A stretch of DNA of 64,000 nt from Erythrophleum ivorense. Its lineage: Eukaryota; Streptophyta; Magnoliopsida; Fabales; Fabaceae. Below are positions 10,461 through 22,300 of the stretch, one piece after another. Positions within the stretch are counted from its first letter, which is position 1; each line of letters begins with the position of its first letter. The notes beneath the pieces were generated by a model. It saw only the letters and a program-made list of their open reading frames with translations, made no database searches and had not been told where the DNA came from. The translations under genes were made by a program, and so were the position numbers. Location of the stretch: positions 3,286,001 to 3,350,000 of the forward strand of contig JAIUCV010000089.1 in NCBI GenBank assembly GCA_026724425.1. The letters run 5' to 3'.

Positions 10461-13325
10461 TTACAGCTCTTCTGATTTAGAGTCATTTTCTGCGTCAGAC
10501 TTTTGAAATGTACTTTTTTCCAGATATTCCTCTTCAATAGTTTCCTTGAGAATGAACAGCCTCTGAATAACCACAGGTTGAGCCATCTGCTGGGCTTCCC
10601 TCAAGTCAGTTTCTTCTTTATTCAGATTATATGCATCAAGCATGATCTTAACCCACTTATGCAGCTCCTTCGGGGTTCTGCTTAATCACAGAGAATTGGA
10701 GTAGCAAATGAGAATAATAATAAAAATCACTATTTTAAAATGAAGCAGAGGGATGTTCTCTCACGTGTATAATGCATTAGGGTCCTTGGCTTCATGTTCA
10801 TTGCCAGGGGAGAAAGCCGTTGCCAATGCAGAGAATCGCTCCTCAGGATCTATGATATTCAACAAGTGCTTGAGTAGCTTTATTTCTTTAGGAGCAATGC
10901 TCCTTAGACTGCTCTTTGAGGTCTTGTACAATTGATACATTATATCTTTCACCTGCAGAGAATAGAAAAAATTTGTTTGAGAACACAGAATGCAGAGTAA
11001 AAATTTCTTCTCGACTTGAGCTAGCAAAATTAAGCTTCCATGCACTCTATGCTAGAAAGCTTAATGATGGGGTTCTTTAGCTTGTACAGATCAAGAGAAA
11101 AATCAAAAGTCAGAATTATCAACTTAAGTAAATTTTTTTAGATCTTGAGACCCCTGCAGTAAAAATTTCTACTCTGCTTCCGCTCTTATACTGGTAACAC
11201 ACCATTATATTGAAAAGGACCTGGAAACTTCCCATCCTATGCAACTTATACACGAAGTTAACCAATCAGTGAAAATGGCTGCAGGATCAAAAGTCCGGAC
11301 CCATCCCTGGAAAATCATGTTCCAAAATTGTACCTCATTTTTCAGTGTTGTAGACTGTTTTGCTTTAGCCCAAGCACTATTTATCAAGAGCACTAATGAT
11401 GAATCAAGTTCCTTCGCCTTTGCAAGCCTTTTGATCTTCTCACATGCTACATCAATTGATGGTGAGCTGAGAATATCATCAAATTTGGCCTGTGCAGAAT
11501 CTAATGTCTCCACACTCTCTAGGGTGTTATCATATGCACTGATAGCTGACAAGCATCTAGTCCCAAGCCTGGCAATTGCTGCTCAACGAAAAGGCCAGTC
11601 AAACAAAGCAGGCTACTAAAAAAAAATTCTTAGTATTCTTTTGGATGTGTCATAATGAAGGAATTAATGTGAGTATGAACCTTTAAAGTTCATTTTTATA
11701 CAGTTTCCACCAAACATATATTTTAAATATCCCATGATCCTCATATTTCAGCTTAGATTATGAGTTATGCTCTTTGACTACAACTACAAGTATTCTTAAC
11801 CATCATACTATATATCTTTCCTTCTAGTGTTTACTTGATTTATATTTTAATCAATGTTTATTCAAAATAATAGTCCAGAGTCATACAAATTTCTTCACTC
11901 ATACTTACCATCACGGTCTTCCAAACTGTCATATGTGTCTGAACGAAGAGATAGGTAACGGAAGAATTCCCCTGTAAAATCCTTACGCCTTCGTGCAACT
12001 ATGGCATTAATGTCAGTTGGGCTATCTTGTACCTCCTTGAGAAGCTCACTGTGTCCTTCCATTTCATCATCAATCTGCAATGCTTACACCTGATCAAGCA
12101 GGACCGAAGAAGAAGCTCTAAAACCAAGCAAGTGTCTAGACTCTAGATACGAGATAGTTATTTGGTTCCCATTTTCTACAAAAAGTTACCATTAAAAAAA
12201 AGAAGAAGCTGAAGTTATCATCAGTTTGGCAGGAAATTGCACAACAAATTATCGGCTCCCATTTAGTCCAAATAAAATGTTTGAGTTCTCACTTTCCCAC
12301 TAAATTTGAACAAATAGAATTGTTAGCTTTTCCTGATTTTCCATCAAGGCCAAAAGAATCATTTTCCTAGTATCCAACATTGCAAGGGGCGTAAACACAA
12401 AATTTGAGAGTACTGCTTTACCTTCTTCATCTTTTTCCACAGTGAACTAAATTTTTGCTTCATAACTGGGTCATTCTCCATGTCTGCCCTTTTCTGGCAC
12501 CTACTGTAGAAGCTATCCCTATATTTTTTCCACTCTTCTCTGAACACCAAATACTTCCTCCATTCCTTTGATTTGGTCTTCTCATTCAAGAATAAATCTA
12601 TCATTCTGTCGCAAATTTCAGTCATAGTGTAACCCTTCACAATTTCAACGTCCTTTTGCTCTTCCACTGGAGCAGAGGATAGACTGCTAGGTTGTGGACC
12701 TAAAAACATTTCCTCATTTTAGTGGCACACGAAAATTACATGTAGAAAGAAATTAGCAAATCATCAGGCACACCATAAAGAAAAATACACAACCATTCGC
12801 TCTTCTCATTGTTTCCTGTCACAACAAGAAATAACCAAAACAGAAGTAATACGCTAATTTTCTTTTTCATCTCCCACTAGTTTTACAAAATAAAACATGA
12901 ACACTTATCCAGTTTCAATCAAACTTATTCTTCGGTCCTCTCTTCAAGGTTAGTAACCAAATCTATGGACGCCCATGCGACGAAAAATACAAAAACATAG
13001 ACTAGTCCATTTCCCAATCCCATCTTGAGCACAGAAAAAATACAGCATTTTAAGAAACAAAAATTGCAAAAAATTGAGAAGAAAACCAGAACAATATTGC
13101 AAATAGCCAAGAATACTCACTGGGTTGGAGAGTGTGAGGTTTGAAAATCTGTGGTACTAATCGTCTAGTTTCGTGTTTCAAGTAAGGGGAGAACTTGGAA
13201 GGTAAGAACATAGAAGCAGACGAGGAGGAAGGAATTACAAGGCAGCGTGGGGAGTGATTTTCATGGAAGGAGATAAAAGTGGTGGTAGTGCTGTTGAAGA
13301 CGGAGGCTGAAATCTCGTACCCCAT
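10461..13325 (-). CDS. At4g37920-like chloroplast protein (endoribonuclease E-like)
   Basis: Six exons on the minus strand, 13325-13121, 12699-12422, 12074-11909, 11578-11334, 10952-10765 and 10677-10461, join in frame with GT-AG junctions to give 432 residues. The first ~65 residues are rich in Ser/Thr/basic residues and poor in acidic ones, like a chloroplast transit peptide. Then come a helical charged region (VKGYTMTEICDRMIDLF, KYLVFREEWKKYRDSFY), a second block (FRYLSLRSDTYDSLEDRD) and a C-terminal block (IAPKEIKLLKHLLNIIDPEE). These match my memory of the plant family of Arabidopsis At4g37920, a plastid protein often labelled endoribonuclease E-like. Its biochemical role is not shown by the sequence. 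Length is close to the Arabidopsis protein. The gene looks intact. Confidence 0.85.
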
Positions 13326-13329
13326 CGGA

Positions 13330-13711
13330 TTGTTCTCCTGATTACGTTTCCTTCAGACTACGCTCCACTCTCTGGTTTCTGCCCCTTCTCCCATAGCAGA
13401 AGAGGGGCGAGGTTAGGCAAAATCTCTACCACTATCTATTATCCGCAAATAATTTCGAGGGAATTTTGGCCCAAAAAGTAAAAACAATTCCGAGGGAACA
13501 CCGTCAATGAATGCAAAAATGAAAAAACTTTCATTCAACCTATATGCAAATTAAACTTTTATACTGTAATACTCTTGGACTCATGAAAATTTATTAATTA
13601 ATTGATGTGTTATTTAATATATTAACTAATGATTTATTAATTCATATATTGATTAATAATTTTTTTTATCAAAGTGTTCTTTATTTTTTTTTAAATATTG
13701 AACTTTATCAA
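13330..13711 (-). promoter_or_regulatory. Upstream region of the At4g37920-like gene
   Basis: This is sequence directly upstream of the minus-strand start codon at 13325. It is pyrimidine-rich when read on the minus strand from about 13420 to 13330, as plant 5' leaders often are. No clear TATA box was found, which is usual for housekeeping plastid-protein genes. The promoter assignment is inferred from position only. Confidence 0.35.
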
Positions 13712-13971
13712 TACACATTGTATATTGTGATTATATGAATATGAATTAAAGCGTGTTTGGTTCAATTTTTTTAATTAAAATATAATTTGACTGCAATAAT
13801 AAATTATAATTTTTATATTTTATGAATTACAAACTTAATTTTACACATTGTATATTGTGATTATATGAATATGAACTAAAGCGTGTTTGGTTCAATTTTT
13901 TTTTAATTAAAATATAATTTGACTGCAATAATAAATTATAATTTTTATATTTTGTAAGTTACAAACTTAAT
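13712..13971 (+). repeat. Two-copy tandem repeat, 130-bp unit
   Basis: Unit 1 (13712-13841) and unit 2 (13842 to about 13971) are almost identical, both starting TACACATTGTATATTGTGA and containing AAAGCGTGTTTGGTTCAA. Differences are a few substitutions and a T-run length change, so the duplication is recent compared with other repeats here. The GTGTTTGGTT part, and a matching ACCAAATGAGT just downstream, suggest that the unit came from a MITE. Confidence 0.9.
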
Positions 13972-14446
13972 TTTTTAATTTTTTCAGCACAAAACCAAAT
14001 GAGTCACTAAATGGCAAATTGCACATTATCATTACTCTATGCATTTGTTTAACCAAAAAAAATTCGTGAATGTAATTAGTAAAAATCATGCATCTATCCA
14101 TTTTTTGCATCAAACAAAAAATACATTCCATGTGTACTTAATTAATATATAATTCATAAAATTAAGTCAAGCAAAAACATTTATAAGAAGAACATAACAA
14201 TATTTAACTGTAACAAAAACATTAATATATTAATGTCTCTTAAGAAAGAAAAAGAATAGATTAAATAATCCTATTTAGTATATATTTTGTATGATTAAAG
14301 AAAGAATTTATTTCCATTTCACAAACACATGATTTAAGAATAATTATTATGCTTAATTTATATATCAATATCAAAAGAAAATAAGTAACATTTAAGTCAT
14401 ATTTCACAAGGCCAGCTAATTGAGTCATATGTGTGTGTGTGAATAC

Positions 14447-14469
14447 ATATATATATATATATATATATC
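14447..14469. repeat. (TA)n microsatellite
   Basis: An uninterrupted TA run follows a short TG run at about 14430; seen directly. Confidence 0.9.
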
Positions 14470-14949
14470 TATATATAATTTTAATGTATAGAGGGATTAT
14501 TAATTTATATATGACTAGAGTGTTTTTTTTTAAATTCATAATCTCATAGATTTAGTGATTTGATAATTGTATAAAATTTAGAAGAATTTTTGCCTTCAAT
14601 CACTTTTCCTAAACCTCATTTGCCGTGACTTTGCTTTGGACCTCTTTTCTTTTCTTTTTTCCTTTCCCCCTTATCTCCCTCAAATCTTCTTTTGTGTTCT
14701 CTTCTCTTCGTTTGTTGTGATTTCAATACATAGCAAGGGCCACTACTTGCCGGTTTTAGACTATTTGTAAATAGTCATTTGAATATCTAAACAAAAAAAT
14801 TAGTCTCTCAAAGATATTTTTTTAACAATGCTAACTCAAATGTAGATTTTTTTTATACTTAATGTGGTATAAGTTTTTATTTTTTTCAATTCTAATATGT
14901 CAATTATAAAAAAATTTGATGTGACATTTGAATCAATATCATTAAGAGA

Positions 14950-14968
14950 GGGAGGGAGGGAGGGCGGG
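14950..14968 (+). other. G-quadruplex-type motif
   Basis: Five GGG tracts are separated by single bases (GGGAGGGAGGGAGGGCGGG) and embedded in GA repeats. This fits the canonical G-quadruplex pattern with minimal loops. Confidence 0.85.
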
Positions 14969-15696
14969 AGAGAGAGAGACTAAGCTAATTTTTAGTGTGA
15001 AAATTGAAATTTTTAATTTTTAATTTCAAAAGTCAAAGACTCAGAGTTAATAAAGTGTTTTTGCCTTAATAAAAAAGAATTATCACATGACATTATAAAA
15101 ATTTATAATTACAATGTGAAAAAGAAAACTAAATTTATTTTATATAATTAATTTTTATCCTTGATGGTTCTATAATTGAACTTTACCCCTTAATATATGT
15201 GACTAAATTATTATTATTATTTCCTTAAAAGATGATTCAATTTTTTAACTTGGCCTCTAAAATATAATATTTTCAAATTTTATTCTCTTCGTTAGATCTT
15301 TGGATCCCTTGACTGTACTTGCTTACCCAAAATATATATTTCACAATGATCAATATTTTCTCAAGGTGAGACTCGCCTATATAAAATTTATTTATATAAA
15401 ATCACACAAAGAATGAATAAAATGTCTTACAAATATTAATATTATTTAAACACAGTAAACATAACTTAAAATTGTCTATCTTTACAATTTGATCGTTGAA
15501 TATATCTCAAATTTAACAACTTATGTATAAAAAATTACAACTAGAAAATCTTTATTAAATAATGTTTGTCAAATTCCAAACTGTATAGCTAAGCTTGTAT
15601 GGTCACTCTCCAAAACTTGCTAAAAAACATGTGATATTAGTTACTTATTGTAGTATTGTCATAATATACAAATAGTTAAAACTAATTACCTAATAT

Positions 15697-15699
<3 letters not shown>

Positions 15700-15734
<35 letters not shown>
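15700..15734. repeat. (CA)n microsatellite
   Basis: About 17 CA dinucleotides; seen directly. Confidence 0.95.
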
Positions 15735-15735
<1 letters not shown>

Positions 15736-16513
15736 GCACACAGAGTGTAGGTCCCAGACTTGAACCTTTAAATTTTTTTAAAGAAATCTTCAATTCCAAA
15801 TTCATACTTATCTTTTATCCTTATACTCAAGCTTAGATAAATAAATTTTACAAATATTCATAAAATATAAATATTTTGATAATTTCTACATTCCAATATG
15901 TTTCATTAGTTTCATGTGATCTTGTTTCATTCTTCAATGTTCAAATTGTAATATATTCTTTAGGGGTTTACTTCTTTGATTTTCTCTTCTGCCTGTGGCA
16001 AAAACTTAGATGATTTAGATTAAAAAATCTTTGGTCCTATTTTTATCATATTGATGAATTATTATTAATAGATATCTAGCTACCAATTGGAATACAACTT
16101 GCATAGAGATGAAATGATCTATTTAACTCTTGAATTTGTTCATAATTATCTATAGTCCCAAATAAACCATCATTATATTACACTAAACTTGTTCCAAAAA
16201 TAAAAGTAAGTATAAAAAGCTAGAGTGCGTTATCATGTCCATTAGTAATTGGCACAACTCGTCTGGTTGTGCACTAATTTATTAAGCCGGGGATGGAGGA
16301 GTAGTAGCAAGTAGATTAAAGCTCCGGCAAATGTGATTATTGTCACCATCGTCTCAAGAAACATCATCACAACGCCAAAATTGTTGCTTCAGGTGCCCTT
16401 ACTTCTGTCCAATTGGTAAGTTCTCTAAAACACAAATACTGCAAGTTGCTTCCATTGTTAGTTTTATTGATATGTTGGAATCATAATGACTCATGGCCTA
16501 ATGCAACTCTTGT

Positions 16514-17156
16514 TGGAAATAGTTTAAAACTATCATAAATTTAAGTTTATTAAAGACTAGTTAAATTGATTAATTAATTGGTGCAACACAGAAACGTCAT
16601 AGATTATCTTTGGAACTCCAGTTGATTGGTTAATTGAATCAAGGCATTAGTAAATTGGGAATCAACTCTCAGTTAATTGGTCAAATATAAAGAGACTCTT
16701 GGAAGCATTATAGAGATAGACCAGTCAATTGGTAACCAACGCTACTCAACTAATCAAAACGTGAATATTAGAAATATGAAATTTTATCTTATATGATACA
16801 TATGGAATTGAGTAGTCATGAGGTTAATATAACAATAAAATGGTTGTTGAGATGAGTAAAAATCTGAAAAGACACAACCAATTAAGTTTGAAAATTGGAT
16901 TTCAAATATGTGAAAAAACATGATAATTCAAAATCAACTTCATAAAAAATTGATTATATACACATAAATTAAATAATGAGAAACATGAACAAGCCTTGTA
17001 TTATCCCAATCTCGCTGAACATGATATTGACGTTGAATGATTCACATGGGCCCACATTTTGAGGTTGATTAGAGGAAGTAATATGCAAATATGACTAGGC
17101 ATAAGGTAATGCTAATGCTAATGCTAATGTATCTACCTTATGCTAATTTCCTAACA
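16514..17156 (+). mobile_element. Ty1/copia solo LTR
   Basis: A 643-bp segment starts TGGAAATAG and ends CCTAACA (5'-TG...CA-3') and is flanked by a perfect 5-bp target duplication CTTGT (16509-16513 and 17157-17161). It aligns along its length with the LTR at 45855-46686: both carry GAAAAGACACAACCAATTAA, both share an AATAATGAGAAACAT-like segment, and both show repeated AATTGATT-type motifs. No internal retrotransposon region lies on either side, so it is a solo LTR left by LTR-LTR recombination. A GCTAAT hexamer repeats four times at about 17110. Confidence 0.8.
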
Positions 17157-17552
17157 CTTGTATAAAGAGATGTGCAATACAACAAATTACAATGAGGCTT
17201 AATAGATGTCTCAACTTGCTACACTTAAAGGCAGATCAATTCCTATAACTTGCTCCACTAAGACTACCACGCCTAGACTCACATATAAAAATATATCCTT
17301 TAATGCCACTGCTAGGTTTTAGGTGCAGGTGCATCACACAATATCCTTGTCTAGCCACAAAGGCATTGCATCAATATAGAATTCTCATAGATCAAATGAC
17401 AAATGATGAGTCTTGTAGTTGAAGATCGATGATTATGTAATCAAGCATTATTTCTAAAGGTTTGATTATTTCATTTTTACTTTATATGCATAAATTATTT
17501 AGTGCCCATATGACCTATGCAGTGTCCACAGTTAATTCTAGACTACTACTAA

Positions 17553-18814
17553 GCATTGTTTGATATTTGGTTTGCATCTATCCCTTTCCTTTACTTTTGG
17601 ATAATTAAATGGCATCATGCCAATTGTATTTTTCATTAGTTTGGTAAGTGGCAGCATATCCCCAAGAAGTCATTCAATGTAGACTCCTTCTATAGATTTC
17701 AACTTAGGGGCAAAGTTCAGAAAGATTACCAACAAAAGCACTTAGCATTCATTATAGCATGGAATATATGGCCGTAGGTTATGGTCTAGACTAATTTAAA
17801 GGAGTCTCCCATGAATAGCACCTCTAACTACATGCATTTGTATTAGCGACATATACGATAATGGATCTATCTTGAGGGTGGTTCCTAAGATTTTACAATA
17901 AAGTTTTGCATATTTATCATCGTTGCATTTTCTTTTATATGTGTGTGTGTGTGTGTATGTATGTCAAACACTTAATTGCTGATTTTCCTTTTCCACAAGC
18001 TAATATGTTAAAAGATTTGTATCAGTTTGTTGTTATTGACCATCCAACATGTGGGTATGGCAAGTTACGAAAGAGAGCGAATGGAGATATTCAAACCGTA
18101 CTATGTACTTTAAGTGAACATCAAGAGATGATGGTCTCCCAATTGGCTCCATTTGCACCTTATTTGTCGAGGTTATTGGAGTTAGAAGCTAGGTCAGGAA
18201 TCAGATGTCATGGATTTATCTTAGCTAAGGTACTGATAGTGGGCGACACACAAGATGGTGATAATGTAGGTTTCCCATTGTATTACTAAACCTTAGCATC
18301 AACGCATGTAGATTTCGAATGTGGATGTCTTACTTTCTTTGTGCTATATACAACCTTCAAAGTTGCTAGTCCTTTTTCTTTTATATCAAATACATAATAC
18401 ACAGTAGGGGGTTGTTGGTTCTTCATTGTTTATGCTAGCCATGTCACTCATAAACTATGAGGAGCCAACGACTCTTACTATACACTATCAATTTCTCAAT
18501 CTATTTACAAGGATTCATCATTTTCCACCCCACTGAGACAATCCATGCCATCTAATGGTGTGCCATTGACGATATTATTCATAAATTTATTTGCATTTAA
18601 TGTAAAATATATCAATGTATCTTTTAAAGAGTGGGGATTATCCAAACAATAAGAGCAAGGGTTATTTACCTTAAATCAACCAATTCTACTTAGTCCCCTC
18701 GATAGAACTTGAATTATTGACCAACTCGTAATGACAATCATGGTGAATTATAATGATGATGAAGAAGAAGAAGTAGAAGGAGAAGAAAATCCAACACAAC
18801 ACCAACCACAATAA
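17553..18814 (+). pseudogene. Decayed plant mobile domain (PMD) gene
   Basis: From 17553 one frame reads a PMD-like block. It contains a D-I-W, an I-P-F, a KWHH motif matching the family's E-W-H, then F-G-K-W-Q-H-I-P and further on Q-L-R-G-K. Family members show the order DIWRAE, PLI, EWH, RQFG, IP and L-x-RG there. The frame is broken by TAG at the position before F-G and by later stops. Further on are an open stretch (about 17998-18288) that may be a downstream exon, and an acidic tail ending at TAA 18812-18814. PMD genes are known as host genes and as passengers of plant transposons. Nothing here is intact enough to be functional. Confidence 0.65.
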
Positions 18815-19249
18815 CTTAAGAGAAAGCTTTATTGTAACCTAGTGGATCATTATAGTTGATTTATAATTACTTTGATATTTTTATTTATGTGTATGTATAA
18901 TTTTAAATTTATTTTATTAACCAACTATTATATAAAATTTTTATATTTACATTTTTTTAAAAAAATATTTTAGAGAAATGCAGTCTCATCTATTTTGCAT
19001 TTCCCTTGTTAATATATATATATATAAGGAATGTGCAGAGAGCAACTTTGCATTCTCTTAATTTTATTAAAAAATAATTAAGGCTTAATGTGAGATGACC
19101 AACTTTGTGTTAGCATTTTAAATTAAGAAAAAAAATAAAAAGGAAATGTGGAACTGTTTCCTTTGCATTTTCTATAATTATAAAAAAAATATTTTGAGAA
19201 TTAATTTTTGTGATTGGTTAATCTCGTTAAATATTTTTTTCAAATGAAT
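18815..19249. other. AT-rich intergenic region
   Basis: No gene, motif or clear repeat is seen apart from a short TA run at about 19015. Confidence 0.6.
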
Positions 19250-19366
19250 ATTAACATCAATAAGCCGATATAAGGAGCACAAAAGACACAGGAAAACAGG
19301 ATGAATTGCTGTAATCAAATTCAACAGAAAATGAAGATGCTACATCAATTTGCTTTGAAGGGTAAG
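19250..19366 (+). pseudogene. Gene-like sequence interrupted by the retrotransposon (left side)
   Basis: Just left of the element one frame reads a protein-like stretch (ADIRSTKDTGKQDELL, a TAA, then more acidic Ser/Thr/Glu-rich residues) up to the insertion point. After removing one target-site copy, the junction reads GAAGG/GTAAGAGTC, which looks like a splice donor. The right flank at 40633 continues with protein-like sequence in another frame. I do not recognise the gene; it may be an old pseudogene. Confidence 0.3.
19362..19366. repeat. Target-site duplication, left copy (GTAAG)
   Basis: Five bases directly before the left LTR match ATAAG at 40628-40632 in four of five positions, with an A/G difference at the first base. 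This is the 5-bp duplication expected for Ty3/gypsy integration, now diverged by one substitution. Confidence 0.75.
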
Positions 19367-22300
19367 TGTCACACCCGAAAATGCGATCGCGCGGCGCCAA
19401 AATCGAAATCGAAATTAAAAATGAATTTGTAGAAAAGTAGAAAAAGTAGTAGAGTCGCCACCAAATTTTTATTTTTTGAAAAGACAAAATTTTGGGAAAA
19501 AACCTTTTTAATTTGGAATGTCACAAAAAATATGGTCTGCAAGTCAGAAAATGGATTCGGGAGTCAGTTGTGAGTGGGGAAGGTGTTAGGCACCCCACAA
19601 CACCCGTTACTAACACCCGTTACTAAGAACGGTTACCCTAAGTTAGTTGTGCAATATCAGTATGGCCTTTAATTTGTTTTGGTTCTCCTTAACAAATCAC
19701 ATGCAAAATAAGAAGTGGAAATAAAAGAAATGAAATTAAAAAGAAGAACGAAATTTAAGAAGCGAAATTGGAAAACAACATAAGATAAACGAAATTAAGA
19801 AAAGGAAAAATTCAACAAAAAAAAAATTATTTACAAGGGCGGACTTGACCTAGGATGAAAGCCTAGGGCCTACGTACCCTCTAAAAGGGATCAAAGTCCA
19901 CGTAGTTCGTTAAAAGTTATGTTGATGTCTTTTTTTTTTGTTTTTTTGTTTTTGTCTTTTTTTTGTTTTTGTTTTATTATATTTGTTTGTTTGTTTGTTT
20001 GTTTTTTGTTGTTTTAGGTTTTACTAGTTTTTTTTTTGTTATTACATTTTTGTTTTCATTTTTGGTTTATATATATATATTTTGCTGTTGTTTTATTATT
20101 ATTATTATTATTATTTTTTTTGTCAGGATTTATATTTCTACTAAAAATTTCGTTATTGTAGATGAAAGAAAAAAATAAAACGAGACTCAACTTCATCTTT
20201 AACAAATAAAACGGGTTCAAAATTGGTTAAGATGTTTTAATTTGCTAAAATGAAATTAATTTCGTTTTTTTTTTCTTTCCTCATTTTCAACTTTTTTTCC
20301 TTTTTTTTAGAGAATTTTATCAATGATTTTTTTTTTGTTTATTATTTTTTTTTTAATTTTTGTTAATTTTGATTATTTAATTTTTTTTTGTTTTGATTTT
20401 CCTTTATTTTGAATGTTCTTCGATTTTCTTACCTCTTTTTTTTTATTTAACTTTCGACTAATTTTGAATGAGTTACCTTATTATATATATTTTTTATCTC
20501 GATTGATTTTGATAATCGACTTGATCTTGTGAATGATAAAAAAAATTTTATTGAGAGGCCTTTACCTTCTTCTTTTTATTTTATTAATTAATCAATTTTC
20601 TTCACTCATTTTTTTCCTAGATTTCTCGGGCTGTAATTCTTCCTTTTAGCTTCTGAATCTTATAATTATCAAATATCTTTTCATCCCCTTTTTTTTTAAC
20701 TAAAAGCAAGTCTTCCCTTCTTCCCCTCTCTTCCCTTTTTTTTTTAGTGTGGGTCAATTCAGATTTCTGAGATAAGACTTTGAGTCAGAAAGAAACCTTT
20801 TTAATATTTTTTCACTTATTTACTTTTTCTTTTCGTTCCCCATTTTGAAATCGCCCTTCATTTTGTTTGAGAGGAAAATCCTTTTATCTTTAATATTGTT
20901 TTGTTGACTTTCCTTCTTTTATTCTTGAAATCTCCTTCAGAAATTTTCCTCCCCTTTTTATACTCTCAATTTTATATCCTTTAATTAGAACTCTAGCCCT
21001 ACTGGTCGTAGGCCATTGATTTCTAAAATTTATTAAACATAATTGTAAAAAACTTAATAAGGATTAAGGAGGCTTATTGCCACACATACCCTTGGATGAG
21101 TCCGTACGCATTTGAGGGGATACAAGATCCCACACGATGACGAACAAATAAATAGAATACGAGGATATATGTATATAAAAAAAATAAAGATAGAAAAGAA
21201 AAATAAGAAAATAATAATAAAAGGAAGGAATATGAAGATAGGAACATTTTCCCATTATTTTTGTTGCGAAAAAAAAATAAAAATAGGAATATTGTTTCTT
21301 GACTGAACTTCTTTCTGATTTTTTTTATTCTTAGCTTCTTGCCTTCTTTTTTTAACGTCATTCCAATGGGCTAATAAATCAGAGATTGCAATAATCCTGA
21401 TTTAGGCCGTGGGAATCAAGAAATCGCCCCAAAATTCCTTCCCTCCTTCCCTTTTCCTTTTCATCGAAAGCCCCCCTTTTTTTAGTTAAAGGTTTGAGCC
21501 CAAATCCTTCCCCTTTTTTTTTTAAGAGGTTGGATCGAAGCCCAGAACTTCACCTGCTCGTGTGCAACGAGCAGGGGAGCCCAGTAATCACTAAAGGGGT
21601 TCGTTACTTCCTATGGTTTCCCCGGAGCCCTATACGAGTCTGGGGAGACAACATCCCTACACGACGGACTCTAGCGAGGAGGAAAGCACGAGGGGAACGA
21701 AAGAACAAGCATCCAGAAAACAAAGGCGAAATTAAAACCCAACGATAGCGTGGATGTGCAGGCATATCAAATGAAACAGAATCGACCGTAAACTAAATTG
21801 GTTGCCTAAATTAGATCAACAATAAATCACGCTCATTCGAATTTGCAGAATTACTAATAACGTCATTCATTCCTATCTATCCAAAGTACAGACTACACGG
21901 ATTCATGTAAGCACCTAATTCTGAAGCAAAACACAGCAGGGAGACAGTCCGGATTAATACATTTGAATTCAATAAACTCATATGCTACAGCTATATCCAG
22001 TATTCTCTCAAACTTTTCCTCGAACACCTAACGTGCATGTCGCCAACTATACAACGCATACAATATTCCGAATTCCATTTTCCATTTCGATTCAACACTA
22101 CCAGCGACCCCAAACAGAGTATGTAAACTGATGGTTTACCTGAAGGGATGGTGGCAGTAGATGCAGATTCTTCGGTCCCCTGTTGCTTCTCAGGTCATCG
22201 ATATTCCTCGGCTCCTCCCTCTTCGAATGCCCTCAATCGAGCTCCCTCCTTCCCGATTAGAAGAAAATGCTCTCCCTTTTCTCCAATCAGAAGCCCCTTT

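Larger units (their letters stand above)
13972..16513. other. Intergenic region
   Basis: AT-rich DNA with no supported gene. It holds a TA run, a G-quadruplex motif and a CA run (listed separately). The open frame on the minus strand at 14539-14261 is translated microsatellite and AT-rich sequence. Confidence 0.6.

Noticed and set aside
11239..11619. 126-codon plus-strand open frame
   Set aside because: It lies antisense to exon 4 of the At4g37920-like gene, whose minus-strand reading fits the family and splice sites.
12781..12803. Possible 22-nt micro-exon on the minus strand between exons 1 and 2 of the At4g37920-like gene
   Set aside because: It has acceptor- and donor-like edges, but its length would throw exon 2 out of frame, while exon 1 joins exon 2 directly in frame.
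12925..13110. Minus-strand frame with a hydrophobic segment
   Set aside because: It lies inside intron 1 of the At4g37920-like gene and is AT-rich, with no family resemblance.
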